Shown here: positions 26,971-35,738 of the stretch, piece after piece
How positions within the stretch are numbered: the stretch's first letter is position 1
Layout: each line of letters opens with the position of its first letter
Source: Flavobacterium sp.
GTDB taxonomy: Bacteria > Bacteroidota > Bacteroidia > Flavobacteriales > Flavobacteriaceae
DNA: 64,000 nt
Assembly: GCF_013822155.1 (NCBI RefSeq)
Contig: NZ_PNJW01000005.1
Span: 29,915-93,914 of the forward strand
Reading direction: 5' to 3'
Program-made: the position numbers and the translations under genes
The notes under the pieces: model-generated
Databases searched by the model: none
What the model was told of the DNA's origin: nothing
Seen by the model: the letters and a program-made list of their open reading frames with translations, nothing else

Positions 26971-26978
26971 TATATTTG
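26971..26978 (+). promoter_or_regulatory. -7 element of the MFS-phosphorylase operon
   Basis: TATATTTG fits TAnnTTTG, 93 bases before the MFS start, leaving a long leader that contains the shared 19-base motif. The -33 region has only weak TTTCG/CTTT matches. Confidence 0.55.
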
Positions 26979-26994
26979 TAATTAATTATCAAGA

Positions 26995-27013
26995 CTTATA
27001 TTTTTTACTTCGA
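26995..27013. repeat. 19-base motif shared with susC leader, copy 2
   Basis: Exact copy of 25653-25671, located 17 bases after the -7 box and 58 bases before the MFS ATG. Here CTTAT at its start can pair with ATAAG at 27018-27022, forming a small stem around the motif. Confidence 0.7.
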
Positions 27014-27071
27014 ACCCATAAGTTTTGATAAGCAGTATAGCTTATCGTAATATTAATTAACAATTACGATA

Positions 27072-28400
27072 ATGAAAAAACCCAAATTAAGTTTTTGGCA
27101 AATTTGGAATTTGAGCTTTGGATTTCTAGGAGTTCAAATAGGTTACTCTCTACAGAATGGTAATACCAGTAGAATTTTAGAAGCTTTAGGTGCAGATGTT
27201 CACAGCATCGGCTTTTTTTGGCTTGCAGCTCCTTTAGCCGGTCTATTTGTACAACCCATCATTGGATTATCAAGTGATAAAACTTGGACTAGATTAGGAA
27301 GACGTGTTCCATTTATTTTAGGCGGTGCAATTATTTCGGCCTTAGCAATGTATTTTATGCCTAATGCAGAATACTTTACTGATTTACTCCCTGCTTTAGC
27401 ATTTGGTGCCATCATGTTACTTTTGATGGACACTTCTTTTAATGTAACCATGCAACCTTTTAGAGCCCTAGTGGGCGATATGGTTGACGATGATCAGAAA
27501 AATTTGGGCTATTCAGTTCAAAGTGCTTTGATAAATTTTGGGGCTGTTTTCGGCTCATTGTTACCATACATTCTCTCAAAATTGAATGTGGCTAATATAC
27601 CTGCCGAAGGTGAAAAAGTTGCCGATTCGGTTGTTTGGTCATTTTATATTGGAGGAACAATTTTATTATTAAGTGTGTTATGGACAGTTTATAAAACGAA
27701 AGAATATCCTCCAAAAGAACATGCTGAATATAATAATATTGATTTGGAAGCCAATGAAAACAAACCCAAAGCAAGTATTTGGAGTTTAATTCCTAATGCA
27801 CCGAAGATTTTTTGGCAATTAGGTATTGTGCAATTCTTTTCTTGGTTTTCTTTATTCTTGATGTGGGTTTACACAACAAGAGCTATAGCAAATCAAGTTT
27901 GGGGAGATGAGGCATTAGATCCTAAATCTGTTGCGTTTAACGATGCTGGAAACTGGACTGGAGTAATGTTTGCCTTTTATAGTGGTATCGCTGCTGTTTT
28001 TGCATTTTTAATTCCATCCTTAGCAAAAAAATATGGTCGGAAAAATGTGTATAGTTTCTCCTTAATAATGGGTGGACTTGGGTTAGCTTCCATTTTCTTT
28101 GTACACGACAAAACAATACTTTTAGTCTCTATGATTGGAGTTGGAATGGCTTGGGCATCAATTTTAGCTATTCCTTATGCGATGCTTTCAAGTTCTTTAC
28201 CCGCTGAAAAAATGGGAGTTTACATGGGCTTATTCAATGCAACCATCACCCTTCCTCAAATAGCAGCCGGACTTATTGGCGGAAGTATTATTGCTCTTTT
28301 TGACAATTCACCGGTGGCTATCATCGTCATATCCGGAATGTCCATGATTCTTGCAGGATTATCAGTTTATTTGGTAAAAGAAAAATCCTCAGTAAACTAA
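27072..28400 (+). CDS. MFS sugar transporter (maltose/sucrose-type, SLC45/GPH-like)
   Basis: A 442-residue inner-membrane carrier with about 12 hydrophobic segments, predicted to bring maltose or short maltooligosaccharides into the cytoplasm by proton symport. The segment between helices 2 and 3, SSDKTWTRLGRRVPFILGG, carries the RxGRRxPF signature of the sucrose/maltose transporter branch, and a second copy (SLAKKYGRKNVYSFSLIMGG) occurs in the C-terminal half. The N-terminus KLSFWQIWNLSFGFLGVQIGYSLQN is characteristic of Bacteroidetes maltose permeases next to GH65 genes. The beta-phosphoglucomutase gene follows after ten bases. Substrate is inferred from operon context. Confidence 0.9.
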   Translation: MKKPKLSFWQIWNLSFGFLGVQIGYSLQNGNTSRILEALGADVHSIGFFWLAAPLAGLFVQPIIGLSSDKTWTRLGRRVPFILGGAIISALAMYFMPNAEYFTDLLPALAFGAIMLLLMDTSFNVTMQPFRALVGDMVDDDQKNLGYSVQSALINFGAVFGSLLPYILSKLNVANIPAEGEKVADSVVWSFYIGGTILLLSVLWTVYKTKEYPPKEHAEYNNIDLEANENKPKASIWSLIPNAPKIFWQLGIVQFFSWFSLFLMWVYTTRAIANQVWGDEALDPKSVAFNDAGNWTGVMFAFYSGIAAVFAFLIPSLAKKYGRKNVYSFSLIMGGLGLASIFFVHDKTILLVSMIGVGMAWASILAIPYAMLSSSLPAEKMGVYMGLFNATITLPQIAAGLIGGSIIALFDNSPVAIIVISGMSMILAGLSVYLVKEKSSVN

Positions 28401-28410
28401 TTATTCTACC

Positions 28411-29067
28411 ATGAATCAAAAATGTTTTATTTTCGATCTAGATGGTGTTATAGTTGACACTGCTAAATACCATTTTTTAGCTTGGCAAAAATTGGCTCAA
28501 CAACTTGGGATTGATTTTACCCCTGAACACAATGAACAATTAAAAGGAGTGAGTCGTGTTCGCTCACTCGATATTATCCTTTCTTTAGGAAATTTCGAGG
28601 CTAGCCAAGAAGACAAAAACAAATGGCTTGTTCAAAAAAATGAAGACTATTTATCCTATTTAGTAAATATGGATGAAAGTGAAATTTTGCCGGGTGTAAT
28701 CCCTGTATTGGCTTTTCTAAAAGAAAAAAATCAAAAAATTGTTTTGGGCTCAGCCAGTAAAAATGCTAAACCAATTCTAGAAAAAGCAAAAATTATAGAT
28801 TTTTTTGATGCTGTTGTTGATGGCAACGATGTTTCAAATGCCAAGCCGGATCCTGAGGTTTTTCTTCAAGGAGCCAAAAAAGTTAATTTCCCCCCGGAAA
28901 AATGTATTGTTTTTGAAGATTCCGTTGCCGGAATACAAGCCGCAAATATCGGCGGAATGACAAGTGTGGGAATTGGGGATGAAGCCGTTTTAAATGAAGC
29001 AGATTATGTGTTTCCGGATTTTACCCATATCGATTTAAATTTTATAGAAAACCTAGTGAATAAATAA
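28411..29067 (+). CDS. pgmB: Beta-phosphoglucomutase
   Basis: Converts beta-glucose 1-phosphate, the product of the inverting GH65 phosphorylase, to glucose 6-phosphate in the cytoplasm. It is a HAD-superfamily protein of 218 aa. The nucleophile motif FDLDGVIVDTA is at residues 8-18, with Asp9 as nucleophile and Asp11 as acid/base. A cap domain follows (about 20-95) with the PGM-specific KGVSRVRSLDIIL segment; then come motif II (LGSASKN), motif III Lys in AKPDPEVF and motif IV (IVFEDSVAGIQAA). It lies three bases before the GH65 gene, the standard pairing for maltose phosphorolysis. Confidence 0.94.
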   Translation: MNQKCFIFDLDGVIVDTAKYHFLAWQKLAQQLGIDFTPEHNEQLKGVSRVRSLDIILSLGNFEASQEDKNKWLVQKNEDYLSYLVNMDESEILPGVIPVLAFLKEKNQKIVLGSASKNAKPILEKAKIIDFFDAVVDGNDVSNAKPDPEVFLQGAKKVNFPPEKCIVFEDSVAGIQAANIGGMTSVGIGDEAVLNEADYVFPDFTHIDLNFIENLVNK

Positions 29068-29070
29068 AAA

Positions 29071-31374
29071 ATGAACCAAGATTATATCATACCAGATAAC
29101 TGGTCGATTATAGAAGAAGGATTTGAGCAAGACCTGGTTAAGTCTTCTGAAAGTTTGTTCAGCATTGGAAACGGTGCGATGGGACAACGTGCGAATTTTG
29201 AAGAACATTATTCCGGGAAAACATTCCAAGGAAGTTATATTGGCGGAATTTACTATCCCGATAAAACAAAAGTGGGTTGGTGGAAAAACGGTTATCCGGA
29301 ATATTTTGCCAAAGTATTGAACGCTCCCAATTGGATTGGAATCAATATCGAAATTAACGGTGAAAATTTAGATTTAGCCAAATGTGTAGCCGTGAAAAAT
29401 TTCCGCAGAGAATTAAATATGAAAGAAGGATGGTATCATCGTTCTTTTACAGCAACCCTTCAAAACGGAACTGAAATTGAGGTGCAAGTGCGTCGTTTTC
29501 TTTCTATTGATTTGGATGAAGTAGGTGTAATTAATTATGAAATAACTGCTTTAAATCAAGCCGCAAAAATTGTATTTAAACCTTATTTGGATGCAGGAGT
29601 TCATAACGAAGATGCCAACTGGGAAGAAAAATTCTGGGAACCATTGGATGTTAAAAACAATGGCAATGAAGCTTATGTAACCGCAAGAACGTTCAAAACG
29701 CATTTTACGGCAACTACTTTCATGCAAAATACAATTTTGGTTGATGGTATATCTGTAAATGCTTCGCCTTTCAATGTTGCGTCTTCCAATGAAACCATAG
29801 AATTTTCATATGAAGTATCTATTTCCAAAAATCAATCGGCTACAATTCAAAAAATAGGCGGATACACGGTTTCCATGAATCATGAAAACACACAAATAGC
29901 TGCTCAAAAAGCAATTGCTGCTGCCTTAAAAATAGGTTACGACAAATTACTTGAAAATCAAATCAAAGCTTGGGCAAAAATTTGGGAAATGAGTGATATT
30001 ACTATTGATGGCGATGTAAAAGCTCAACAAGGAATCCGTTTCAATATTTTCCAATTAAATCAAACTTATTTAGGAAAAGATTCTCGCTTAAATATTGGTC
30101 CGAAAGGATTTACCGGCGAAAAATATGGCGGTTCAACCTATTGGGATACGGAAGCCTATTGTATTCCATTTTACATGGCTACCAAAGACCAACAAGTGGC
30201 TCGAAACCTATTGACGTATCGCTATAATCAATTGGATAAAGCCATTGAAAATGCAAGTAAATTAGGTTTCAAAAATGGAGCTGCTTTGTATCCTATGGTT
30301 ACCATGAATGGTGAGGAATGTCACAATGAATGGGAAATTACATTTGAAGAAATTCACCGAAACGGAGCCATTGCTTTTGCTATTTTTAACTATTATCGTT
30401 TCACTGGTGATTACAGCTACATTCCAGAAAAAGGACTGGAAGTACTCATCGGAATTGCCCGTTTTTGGCATCAAAGAGCCACCTACTCTACGCACAAAAA
30501 TCAATTTGTGATTTTAGGTGTCACCGGACCAAATGAATACGAAAACAACGTCAATAATAATTTCTACACGAATTATATTGCGAAATGGTGTATTGATTAT
30601 ACAGTGGAACAAATCAATAAAATTGAAAAAGAATATACTTCGGATTATACCCGAATTTTAAATAAAGTAAAACTTTCTCAGTCAGAAATTAATCATTGGA
30701 AAGAAGTAGCCGACAACATGTATTTTCCCTATTCAGAAGAACATGATGTTTACTTACAACAAGATGGTTTCTTAGATAAAGAATTAGTAAAAGTTTCTGA
30801 TTTAGATAAAAGTCAGCGACCAATCAACCAAAAATGGTCATGGGATCGAATTTTACGTTCGCCTTACATCAAACAAGCCGATACTTTACAGGGATTTTAT
30901 TTCTTTGAAGATCATTTCAGTAAAGCACAATTGGAAAAACATTTCGATTTTTATGAGCCCTTTACGGTTCATGAAAGCTCACTTTCTCCTTGTGTTCATT
31001 CAATCCAAGCTGCCGGTTTAGGCAGAATGGAACAAGCTTATACTTTCTACTTACGAACTTCTCGTTTGGATTTAGATGATTATAATAAAGAAGTACACGA
31101 AGGTTTACACATTACTTCAATGGCAGGAACTTGGATGAGTATCGTAGAAGGTTTTGGCGGTATGCGGGTGAAAAATAGCACCTTACATTTTGAACCAAAA
31201 ATACCAACGCAATGGAAAGGGTATTCCTTTAAAATTAATTTCAGAAATCAAGTTTTAGAAGTTTCTGTTCGTCCGAATGAAACAAAATTATCGTTGGAAG
31301 GTGATAAAGAAATTATAGTTTTTGTTAATGGAAAAGAAATTTTAGTGGAGCCAAATAGTTTGGTAACCGTATAA
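29071..31374 (+). CDS. GH65 family disaccharide phosphorylase (probable maltose phosphorylase)
   Basis: A cytoplasmic enzyme of 767 aa that splits maltose with phosphate to glucose and beta-glucose 1-phosphate. The N-terminal beta-sandwich (about 10-270) is followed by the (alpha/alpha)6 barrel (about 320-690) and a C-terminal sheet. The catalytic-acid region MNGEECHNEWEITFEEIHRNG lies at about 411-431, and this CHNEWEITFEEIHRN form is characteristic of maltose phosphorylases. Other family blocks are GGSTYWDTEAYCIPF and HESSLSPCVHSIQAAGLG, the latter contributing to phosphate binding. The upstream pgmB and MFS genes support maltose. Kojibiose or trehalose phosphorylase remain possible, because specificity within GH65 is hard to read from sequence. 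Confidence 0.9.
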   Translation: MNQDYIIPDNWSIIEEGFEQDLVKSSESLFSIGNGAMGQRANFEEHYSGKTFQGSYIGGIYYPDKTKVGWWKNGYPEYFAKVLNAPNWIGINIEINGENLDLAKCVAVKNFRRELNMKEGWYHRSFTATLQNGTEIEVQVRRFLSIDLDEVGVINYEITALNQAAKIVFKPYLDAGVHNEDANWEEKFWEPLDVKNNGNEAYVTARTFKTHFTATTFMQNTILVDGISVNASPFNVASSNETIEFSYEVSISKNQSATIQKIGGYTVSMNHENTQIAAQKAIAAALKIGYDKLLENQIKAWAKIWEMSDITIDGDVKAQQGIRFNIFQLNQTYLGKDSRLNIGPKGFTGEKYGGSTYWDTEAYCIPFYMATKDQQVARNLLTYRYNQLDKAIENASKLGFKNGAALYPMVTMNGEECHNEWEITFEEIHRNGAIAFAIFNYYRFTGDYSYIPEKGLEVLIGIARFWHQRATYSTHKNQFVILGVTGPNEYENNVNNNFYTNYIAKWCIDYTVEQINKIEKEYTSDYTRILNKVKLSQSEINHWKEVADNMYFPYSEEHDVYLQQDGFLDKELVKVSDLDKSQRPINQKWSWDRILRSPYIKQADTLQGFYFFEDHFSKAQLEKHFDFYEPFTVHESSLSPCVHSIQAAGLGRMEQAYTFYLRTSRLDLDDYNKEVHEGLHITSMAGTWMSIVEGFGGMRVKNSTLHFEPKIPTQWKGYSFKINFRNQVLEVSVRPNETKLSLEGDKEIIVFVNGKEILVEPNSLVTV

Positions 31375-31380
31375 TAAACT

Positions 31381-31437
31381 CTCGCAAAGACGCTAAGTCG
31401 CAAAAGTATTGCTTGGCGTCTCTGCGACTTTGCGAGA
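31381..31437. repeat. Intergenic inverted repeat built from 8-base CGCAAAGA-type units
   Basis: Each arm has three 8-base units beginning CGC (left: CGCAAAGA, CGCTAAGT, CGCAAAAG). The right arm is an imperfect reverse complement, with CTCGCAAAG/CTTTGCGAG perfect at the outer end. It begins six bases after the GH65 stop and ends 14 bases before the next ATG. The transcript would fold into a long hairpin. Similar CGCAAAG repeats are recollected from flavobacterial intergenic regions. Confidence 0.75.
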
Positions 31438-31451
31438 TAAAACAATCAATC

Positions 31452-33314
31452 ATGAAAAAAATTTCATTACTCTTGTTTTGTCTCGCATTTTCATTTTTAA
31501 CCGCTCAAGTCAATCGAATTGAACCACCCAATTGGTGGGTAGGATTTAAAAATGAGAACCTGCAATTGTTAGTGCATCATCCCAATATTGGAACTACTAT
31601 TCCAAAAATTTCATATCCGGGTGTATCAATTATCAAAGTTAATCAAGCTAAAAGTCCAAATTATCTGTTTATTGATATCACAATTGACAAATCCGCTAAA
31701 CCAGGTACATTCAATATTGTTTTTGAACCTGAAAAGGGTAAAAAAATAATCCAATCCTATGAGTTAAAAGCAAAATCAAAACCATCTGAAGACTTTATTG
31801 GTTTTAACAGTTCTGATGTTATTTACCTCATCACGCCTGATCGTTTTGCCAATGGAAATGATGCCAATGATGTGGTGAAAACCATGAAAGAAACAACACT
31901 TGACAGAACACAAAACTACAAACGACATGGTGGCGATTTACAAGGCATCACCAATCATGTTGATTACATCAAAAATTTAGGTTTTACGGCTGTTTGGCCT
32001 ACTCCGGTTTTAACCAACGACATGAAGGGTGGCTCCTATCACGGTTATGCTATGACCGATTTTTATCAAGTAGATCCCCGATTTGGAACATTGAATGATT
32101 ATAAAAATCTAGCTGATAAACTAAATCAAAACGGCATGAAACTCATCATGGACCAAGTCGCTAATCATTGCGGAAGCGAACATTGGTGGATGAAAGATTT
32201 GCCTTTTGGTGATTGGGTAAATTACCAAGAATTATTTGAAAAAGAAAAAAAATTCATCACTTCCAATCACAGAAGAACCACAAATCAAGATTTATACGCT
32301 TCCGAAAAAGACAAAAAGGAAATGACTGATGGTTGGTTTGTCTCTTCCATGCCCGATTTGAATCAACGTAATCCGTTTTTAGCAAAATATATCATTCAAA
32401 ACAGCATTTGGTGGATTGAAACATTACATTTAGGCGGTATTCGTCAAGATACCTATCCTTATTCTGACAAGGCTTTTATGGCTAATTGGACAGGAGAAAT
32501 TATGGCTGAATACCCTAATTTCAATATTGTGGGAGAAGAATGGACTTCAAATCCTTTGTTAATTGGTTATTGGCAAAGAGGTGCAAATAACAAAGATGGT
32601 TATCAATCCAATTTGCGTTCGACGATGGATTTTGCCATGCAAACCATCATTCCGCAAGCCATTAAAGAACCTGAAAGTTGGGATAAAGGATTAGCTAAAA
32701 TTTACGAAGGATTAGCTAACGATTTTCATTATGCTTCGCCAAAGGACTTGATGATTTTTCCGGACAATCACGATATGGATCGAATTTTTACCCAATTAAA
32801 TGAAAACATTGAGAATACCAAAATGGCTTTGGCAACTTATTTGGTTTTGCCAAGAATTCCACAGATGTATTACGGAACGGAAATACTCATGCAAAATACG
32901 GCTAAACCGGGTGACCACGGATTAATCAGAACCGATTTCCCGGGAGGTTGGAAAGGCGATAAAGTAAATGCTTTTACAGGCGAAGGACTTTCTGTCGAGC
33001 AAAAAGACATGCAAAATTATTTGACTAAAATTTTGAATTACCGTAAAAGCAGCAAAGCCATTCACGAAGGAAAAACCACGCATTTTGCACCCAATAAAGG
33101 AGTTTATACCTTATTCAGAATGTTGAATGATGAAACTGTTGTTTACATTCTAAACAAAAATGATTCTGTAACAATTGACCTTTCCACTTTTTCTGAAATA
33201 GGTTTAGAAGGCAAAAAAGTGAAAAACATCGTAACAGGAGAGGAATTTATTTGGAATAAAGAATTGATTTTAAACAAAAAAGGAGCATATCTTTTTACCA
33301 CAAAATTGAATTAA
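31452..33314 (+). CDS. Periplasmic GH13 neopullulanase/cyclomaltodextrinase-type enzyme (SusA-like)
   Basis: Breaks imported maltooligosaccharides to glucose and maltose in the periplasm. I place the start at the ATG of MKKISLLLF, which opens a signal peptide (ending FLTAQ). The 13 codons upstream translate the intergenic repeat and are excluded. The 620 residues carry a cyclomaltodextrinase N-domain (about 20-115, starting RIEPPNWWVGFKNENLQLLVH), a GH13 barrel, and a Cyc-maltodext_C-like end. The motifs are DQVANHCGSEHWW, GGIRQDTYPYSD with the nucleophile Asp, NIVGEEW with the acid Glu, and FPDNHDMDR. The GIRQDTYPY form is typical of the SusA/neopullulanase branch. It is followed after three bases by the GH31 gene. 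Confidence 0.92.
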   Translation: MKKISLLLFCLAFSFLTAQVNRIEPPNWWVGFKNENLQLLVHHPNIGTTIPKISYPGVSIIKVNQAKSPNYLFIDITIDKSAKPGTFNIVFEPEKGKKIIQSYELKAKSKPSEDFIGFNSSDVIYLITPDRFANGNDANDVVKTMKETTLDRTQNYKRHGGDLQGITNHVDYIKNLGFTAVWPTPVLTNDMKGGSYHGYAMTDFYQVDPRFGTLNDYKNLADKLNQNGMKLIMDQVANHCGSEHWWMKDLPFGDWVNYQELFEKEKKFITSNHRRTTNQDLYASEKDKKEMTDGWFVSSMPDLNQRNPFLAKYIIQNSIWWIETLHLGGIRQDTYPYSDKAFMANWTGEIMAEYPNFNIVGEEWTSNPLLIGYWQRGANNKDGYQSNLRSTMDFAMQTIIPQAIKEPESWDKGLAKIYEGLANDFHYASPKDLMIFPDNHDMDRIFTQLNENIENTKMALATYLVLPRIPQMYYGTEILMQNTAKPGDHGLIRTDFPGGWKGDKVNAFTGEGLSVEQKDMQNYLTKILNYRKSSKAIHEGKTTHFAPNKGVYTLFRMLNDETVVYILNKNDSVTIDLSTFSEIGLEGKKVKNIVTGEEFIWNKELILNKKGAYLFTTKLN

Positions 33315-33317
33315 CGA

Positions 33318-35738
33318 ATGAAAAAACTCTTTTTACTATTATTAATTTCCTCTTTTGGATTTGCACAAAATGTTAATCGGAAATACATCTCTCATCAGTT
33401 GAATGAAAACGTTTTGGAAATAAAAACTTCCGATGGAATGTATTTGATTCAATCCTATACTGATCAAATTATAGAAACTTCCTTTGTTCCAAACGGAGAA
33501 AAATTCAACACAAATTCGCATGCGGTTGTTTTAAAACCCAATCGAAATTCAATACAACTCAAAGAATCAGCAGATTTTTTAGAAATTAAAACAAAAACTT
33601 TAGAAATTCAAATTGCAAAATCACCTTTTCAAATTTCTTATTATAAAAAAGGCGAATTGTTACTTTCTGAAAAAGCAGGTTATTTGAAACGCAAACACGA
33701 ACCGTTAGAACGAGTCAAAGGAAATATCGTTTATGATTCCACCGAAGTGATTCAATTTAACCTCAATGCAACCGAAAAATTGTATGGTGGTGGAGCAAGA
33801 GTTTTAGGCATGGACCGACGTGGTAACCGATTAGCTCTTTACAACAGAGCTGATTATGGTTACGAAACCCGTTCGGAATTGATGAATTTCACTCTTCCAA
33901 TCGTCCTTTCTTCCCAAAAATACATGGTTCATTTTGACAATGCTCCGATTGGTTATTTGGATTTAGACAGTAAAAAAGAGAATATTTTAGAATACGAAAC
34001 TATTTCCGGTCGTAAAACCTATCAAGTGATTGTGGGTGATTCGTGGGAAGATTTAGTTTCTAATTATACTTCATTAACCGGTAAGCAACCGTTACCACCA
34101 CGTTGGGCGTTAGGTAATTTCTCCTCTCGTTTTGGTTATCATTCTGAAGCTGAAGCCAGACGAACCATTCAAAAATTTCAGGACGAAAAAATCCCGGTTG
34201 ATGCCATTATTTTAGATTTATATTGGTTTGGGAAAGAAGTGCAAGGCACCATGGGTAATCTGGAAATTTTCAGAGACAGCTTTCCAACTTTTGAAAAAAT
34301 GGTGGCTGACTTCAATAAAATGGGGATCAAAACTATTCCGATTACGGAACCCTTTGTTTTGACTACTTCCAAAAAATGGCAGGAAGCCGTTGATAAAAAA
34401 GTCTTGGCAACCGATTCAAACGGAAAACCCTTTACGTACGATTTCTATTTTGGAAACACCGGAATCATTGACATTTTCAATCCCCAAGGTAAAAATTGGT
34501 TTTGGGACATTTATAAAGACTTGGCGAACAAAGGCGTAGGTGGCGTTTGGGGCGATTTAGGCGAACCAGAAGTTTTTCCAGCAGCCGCCCGAACTTTTGG
34601 AGGAACTGCGGATGAAGTACACAATATTTACGGCCACAATTGGGCAAAATTAGTTTTTGAAGGGTATCAGAATGATTTCCCAAACATTCGTCCTTTTATT
34701 TTAATGCGTTCAGGTTATTCAGGTTCGCAACGTTATGGAATGATTCCGTGGAGTGGCGATGTGAACAGAACGTGGGGCGGATTGTCCGGTCAAGTCGAAA
34801 TCTCGTTGCAAATGGGTATGCAAGGCTTGGCCTATATGCATTCCGATTTAGGTGGATTTGCCGGTGCAAATTTAGATGATGAATTATATGTGCGTTGGTT
34901 GCAATACGGCGTTTTCAATCCGATATTCCGTCCGCATGCACAATCAGATGTGGCTTCTGAACCAATTTTTAGAAGTGATTGGGCAAAAAATTTAGCAAAA
35001 CAAGCGATTGAATTGCGTTATCAACTGCTTCCTTATAATTACAATTTAGCTTTTGAAAATTCGCAATCCGGAAAACCATTGATGCGGCCTTTGTTTTTTG
35101 AAGAACCGAACAATGAACTACTTCTCACCAAATCCGATGGTTATTTATGGGGAAAAGATTTTCTGATTTATCCGATTATGGAAGCAAAGCAAAAAGAGAA
35201 AGAAGTCTATTTCCCAAAAAATGCTACTTGGTTTGATTTTTACAGTCAGGAAAAATACGAAGGCGGTACTTCTCAAAAAGTAAGCATAGTAGAAAATCAT
35301 ATCCCAACATTTGTTCGTGGCGGAAGTTTTATTCCGATGTCAAATTTGGTTCAAACTACTGAACGCTATAATGCCAACACTATGAGTTTTCATTATTTCT
35401 TAGATAAAAAAACAACAACCAATAGCAACCAATTTTATTTTGATGATGGTGCCACTGTTAACGCTTTTGAAAAAGAAACGTATGAAATCATCAAGCTACA
35501 TGCACAAAACGAAAGTAAAAAAACACAAATTGAAATCGAGCGAGAAGCCGGTAAAAACTACCAAACAGCCTTTAAAATTTGTACTTTTATCATTCACAAT
35601 GTAGAAACAAAACCTAAAAAAGTTCAGTTTAATGGTAAAAAAACAAAATTTACCTATGATGAAAAAACCAAAACACTAACTGTTGGCATCACCTATTTTG
35701 GTGACCAAAAAGAAAAAATTGAAATTCTATTCCGATGA
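33318..35738 (+). CDS. GH31 alpha-glucosidase
   Basis: A secreted or periplasmic exo-acting enzyme that releases glucose from the non-reducing end of maltooligosaccharides. It has 806 residues with a signal peptide (ending SFGFAQ), an N-terminal galactose-mutarotase-like domain (about 25-235), the (beta/alpha)8 barrel (about 245-590) and C-terminal beta domains. The nucleophile Asp is in GGVWGDLGEPE at about 413; the acid/base Asp is in IPWSGDVNRTWGGL at about 480. HSDLGGF and FNPIFRPHAQ are further GH31 blocks. The gene overlaps the next one by four bases. It probably replaces the GH97 SusB enzyme of the Bacteroides system. Confidence 0.92.
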   Translation: MKKLFLLLLISSFGFAQNVNRKYISHQLNENVLEIKTSDGMYLIQSYTDQIIETSFVPNGEKFNTNSHAVVLKPNRNSIQLKESADFLEIKTKTLEIQIAKSPFQISYYKKGELLLSEKAGYLKRKHEPLERVKGNIVYDSTEVIQFNLNATEKLYGGGARVLGMDRRGNRLALYNRADYGYETRSELMNFTLPIVLSSQKYMVHFDNAPIGYLDLDSKKENILEYETISGRKTYQVIVGDSWEDLVSNYTSLTGKQPLPPRWALGNFSSRFGYHSEAEARRTIQKFQDEKIPVDAIILDLYWFGKEVQGTMGNLEIFRDSFPTFEKMVADFNKMGIKTIPITEPFVLTTSKKWQEAVDKKVLATDSNGKPFTYDFYFGNTGIIDIFNPQGKNWFWDIYKDLANKGVGGVWGDLGEPEVFPAAARTFGGTADEVHNIYGHNWAKLVFEGYQNDFPNIRPFILMRSGYSGSQRYGMIPWSGDVNRTWGGLSGQVEISLQMGMQGLAYMHSDLGGFAGANLDDELYVRWLQYGVFNPIFRPHAQSDVASEPIFRSDWAKNLAKQAIELRYQLLPYNYNLAFENSQSGKPLMRPLFFEEPNNELLLTKSDGYLWGKDFLIYPIMEAKQKEKEVYFPKNATWFDFYSQEKYEGGTSQKVSIVENHIPTFVRGGSFIPMSNLVQTTERYNANTMSFHYFLDKKTTTNSNQFYFDDGATVNAFEKETYEIIKLHAQNESKKTQIEIEREAGKNYQTAFKICTFIIHNVETKPKKVQFNGKKTKFTYDEKTKTLTVGITYFGDQKEKIEILFR

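Noticed and set aside
33405..33425. GAAAACGTTTTG inside the GH31 gene as a second LacI operator
   Set aside because: It is one arm short of the palindrome and lies within coding sequence; chance match.
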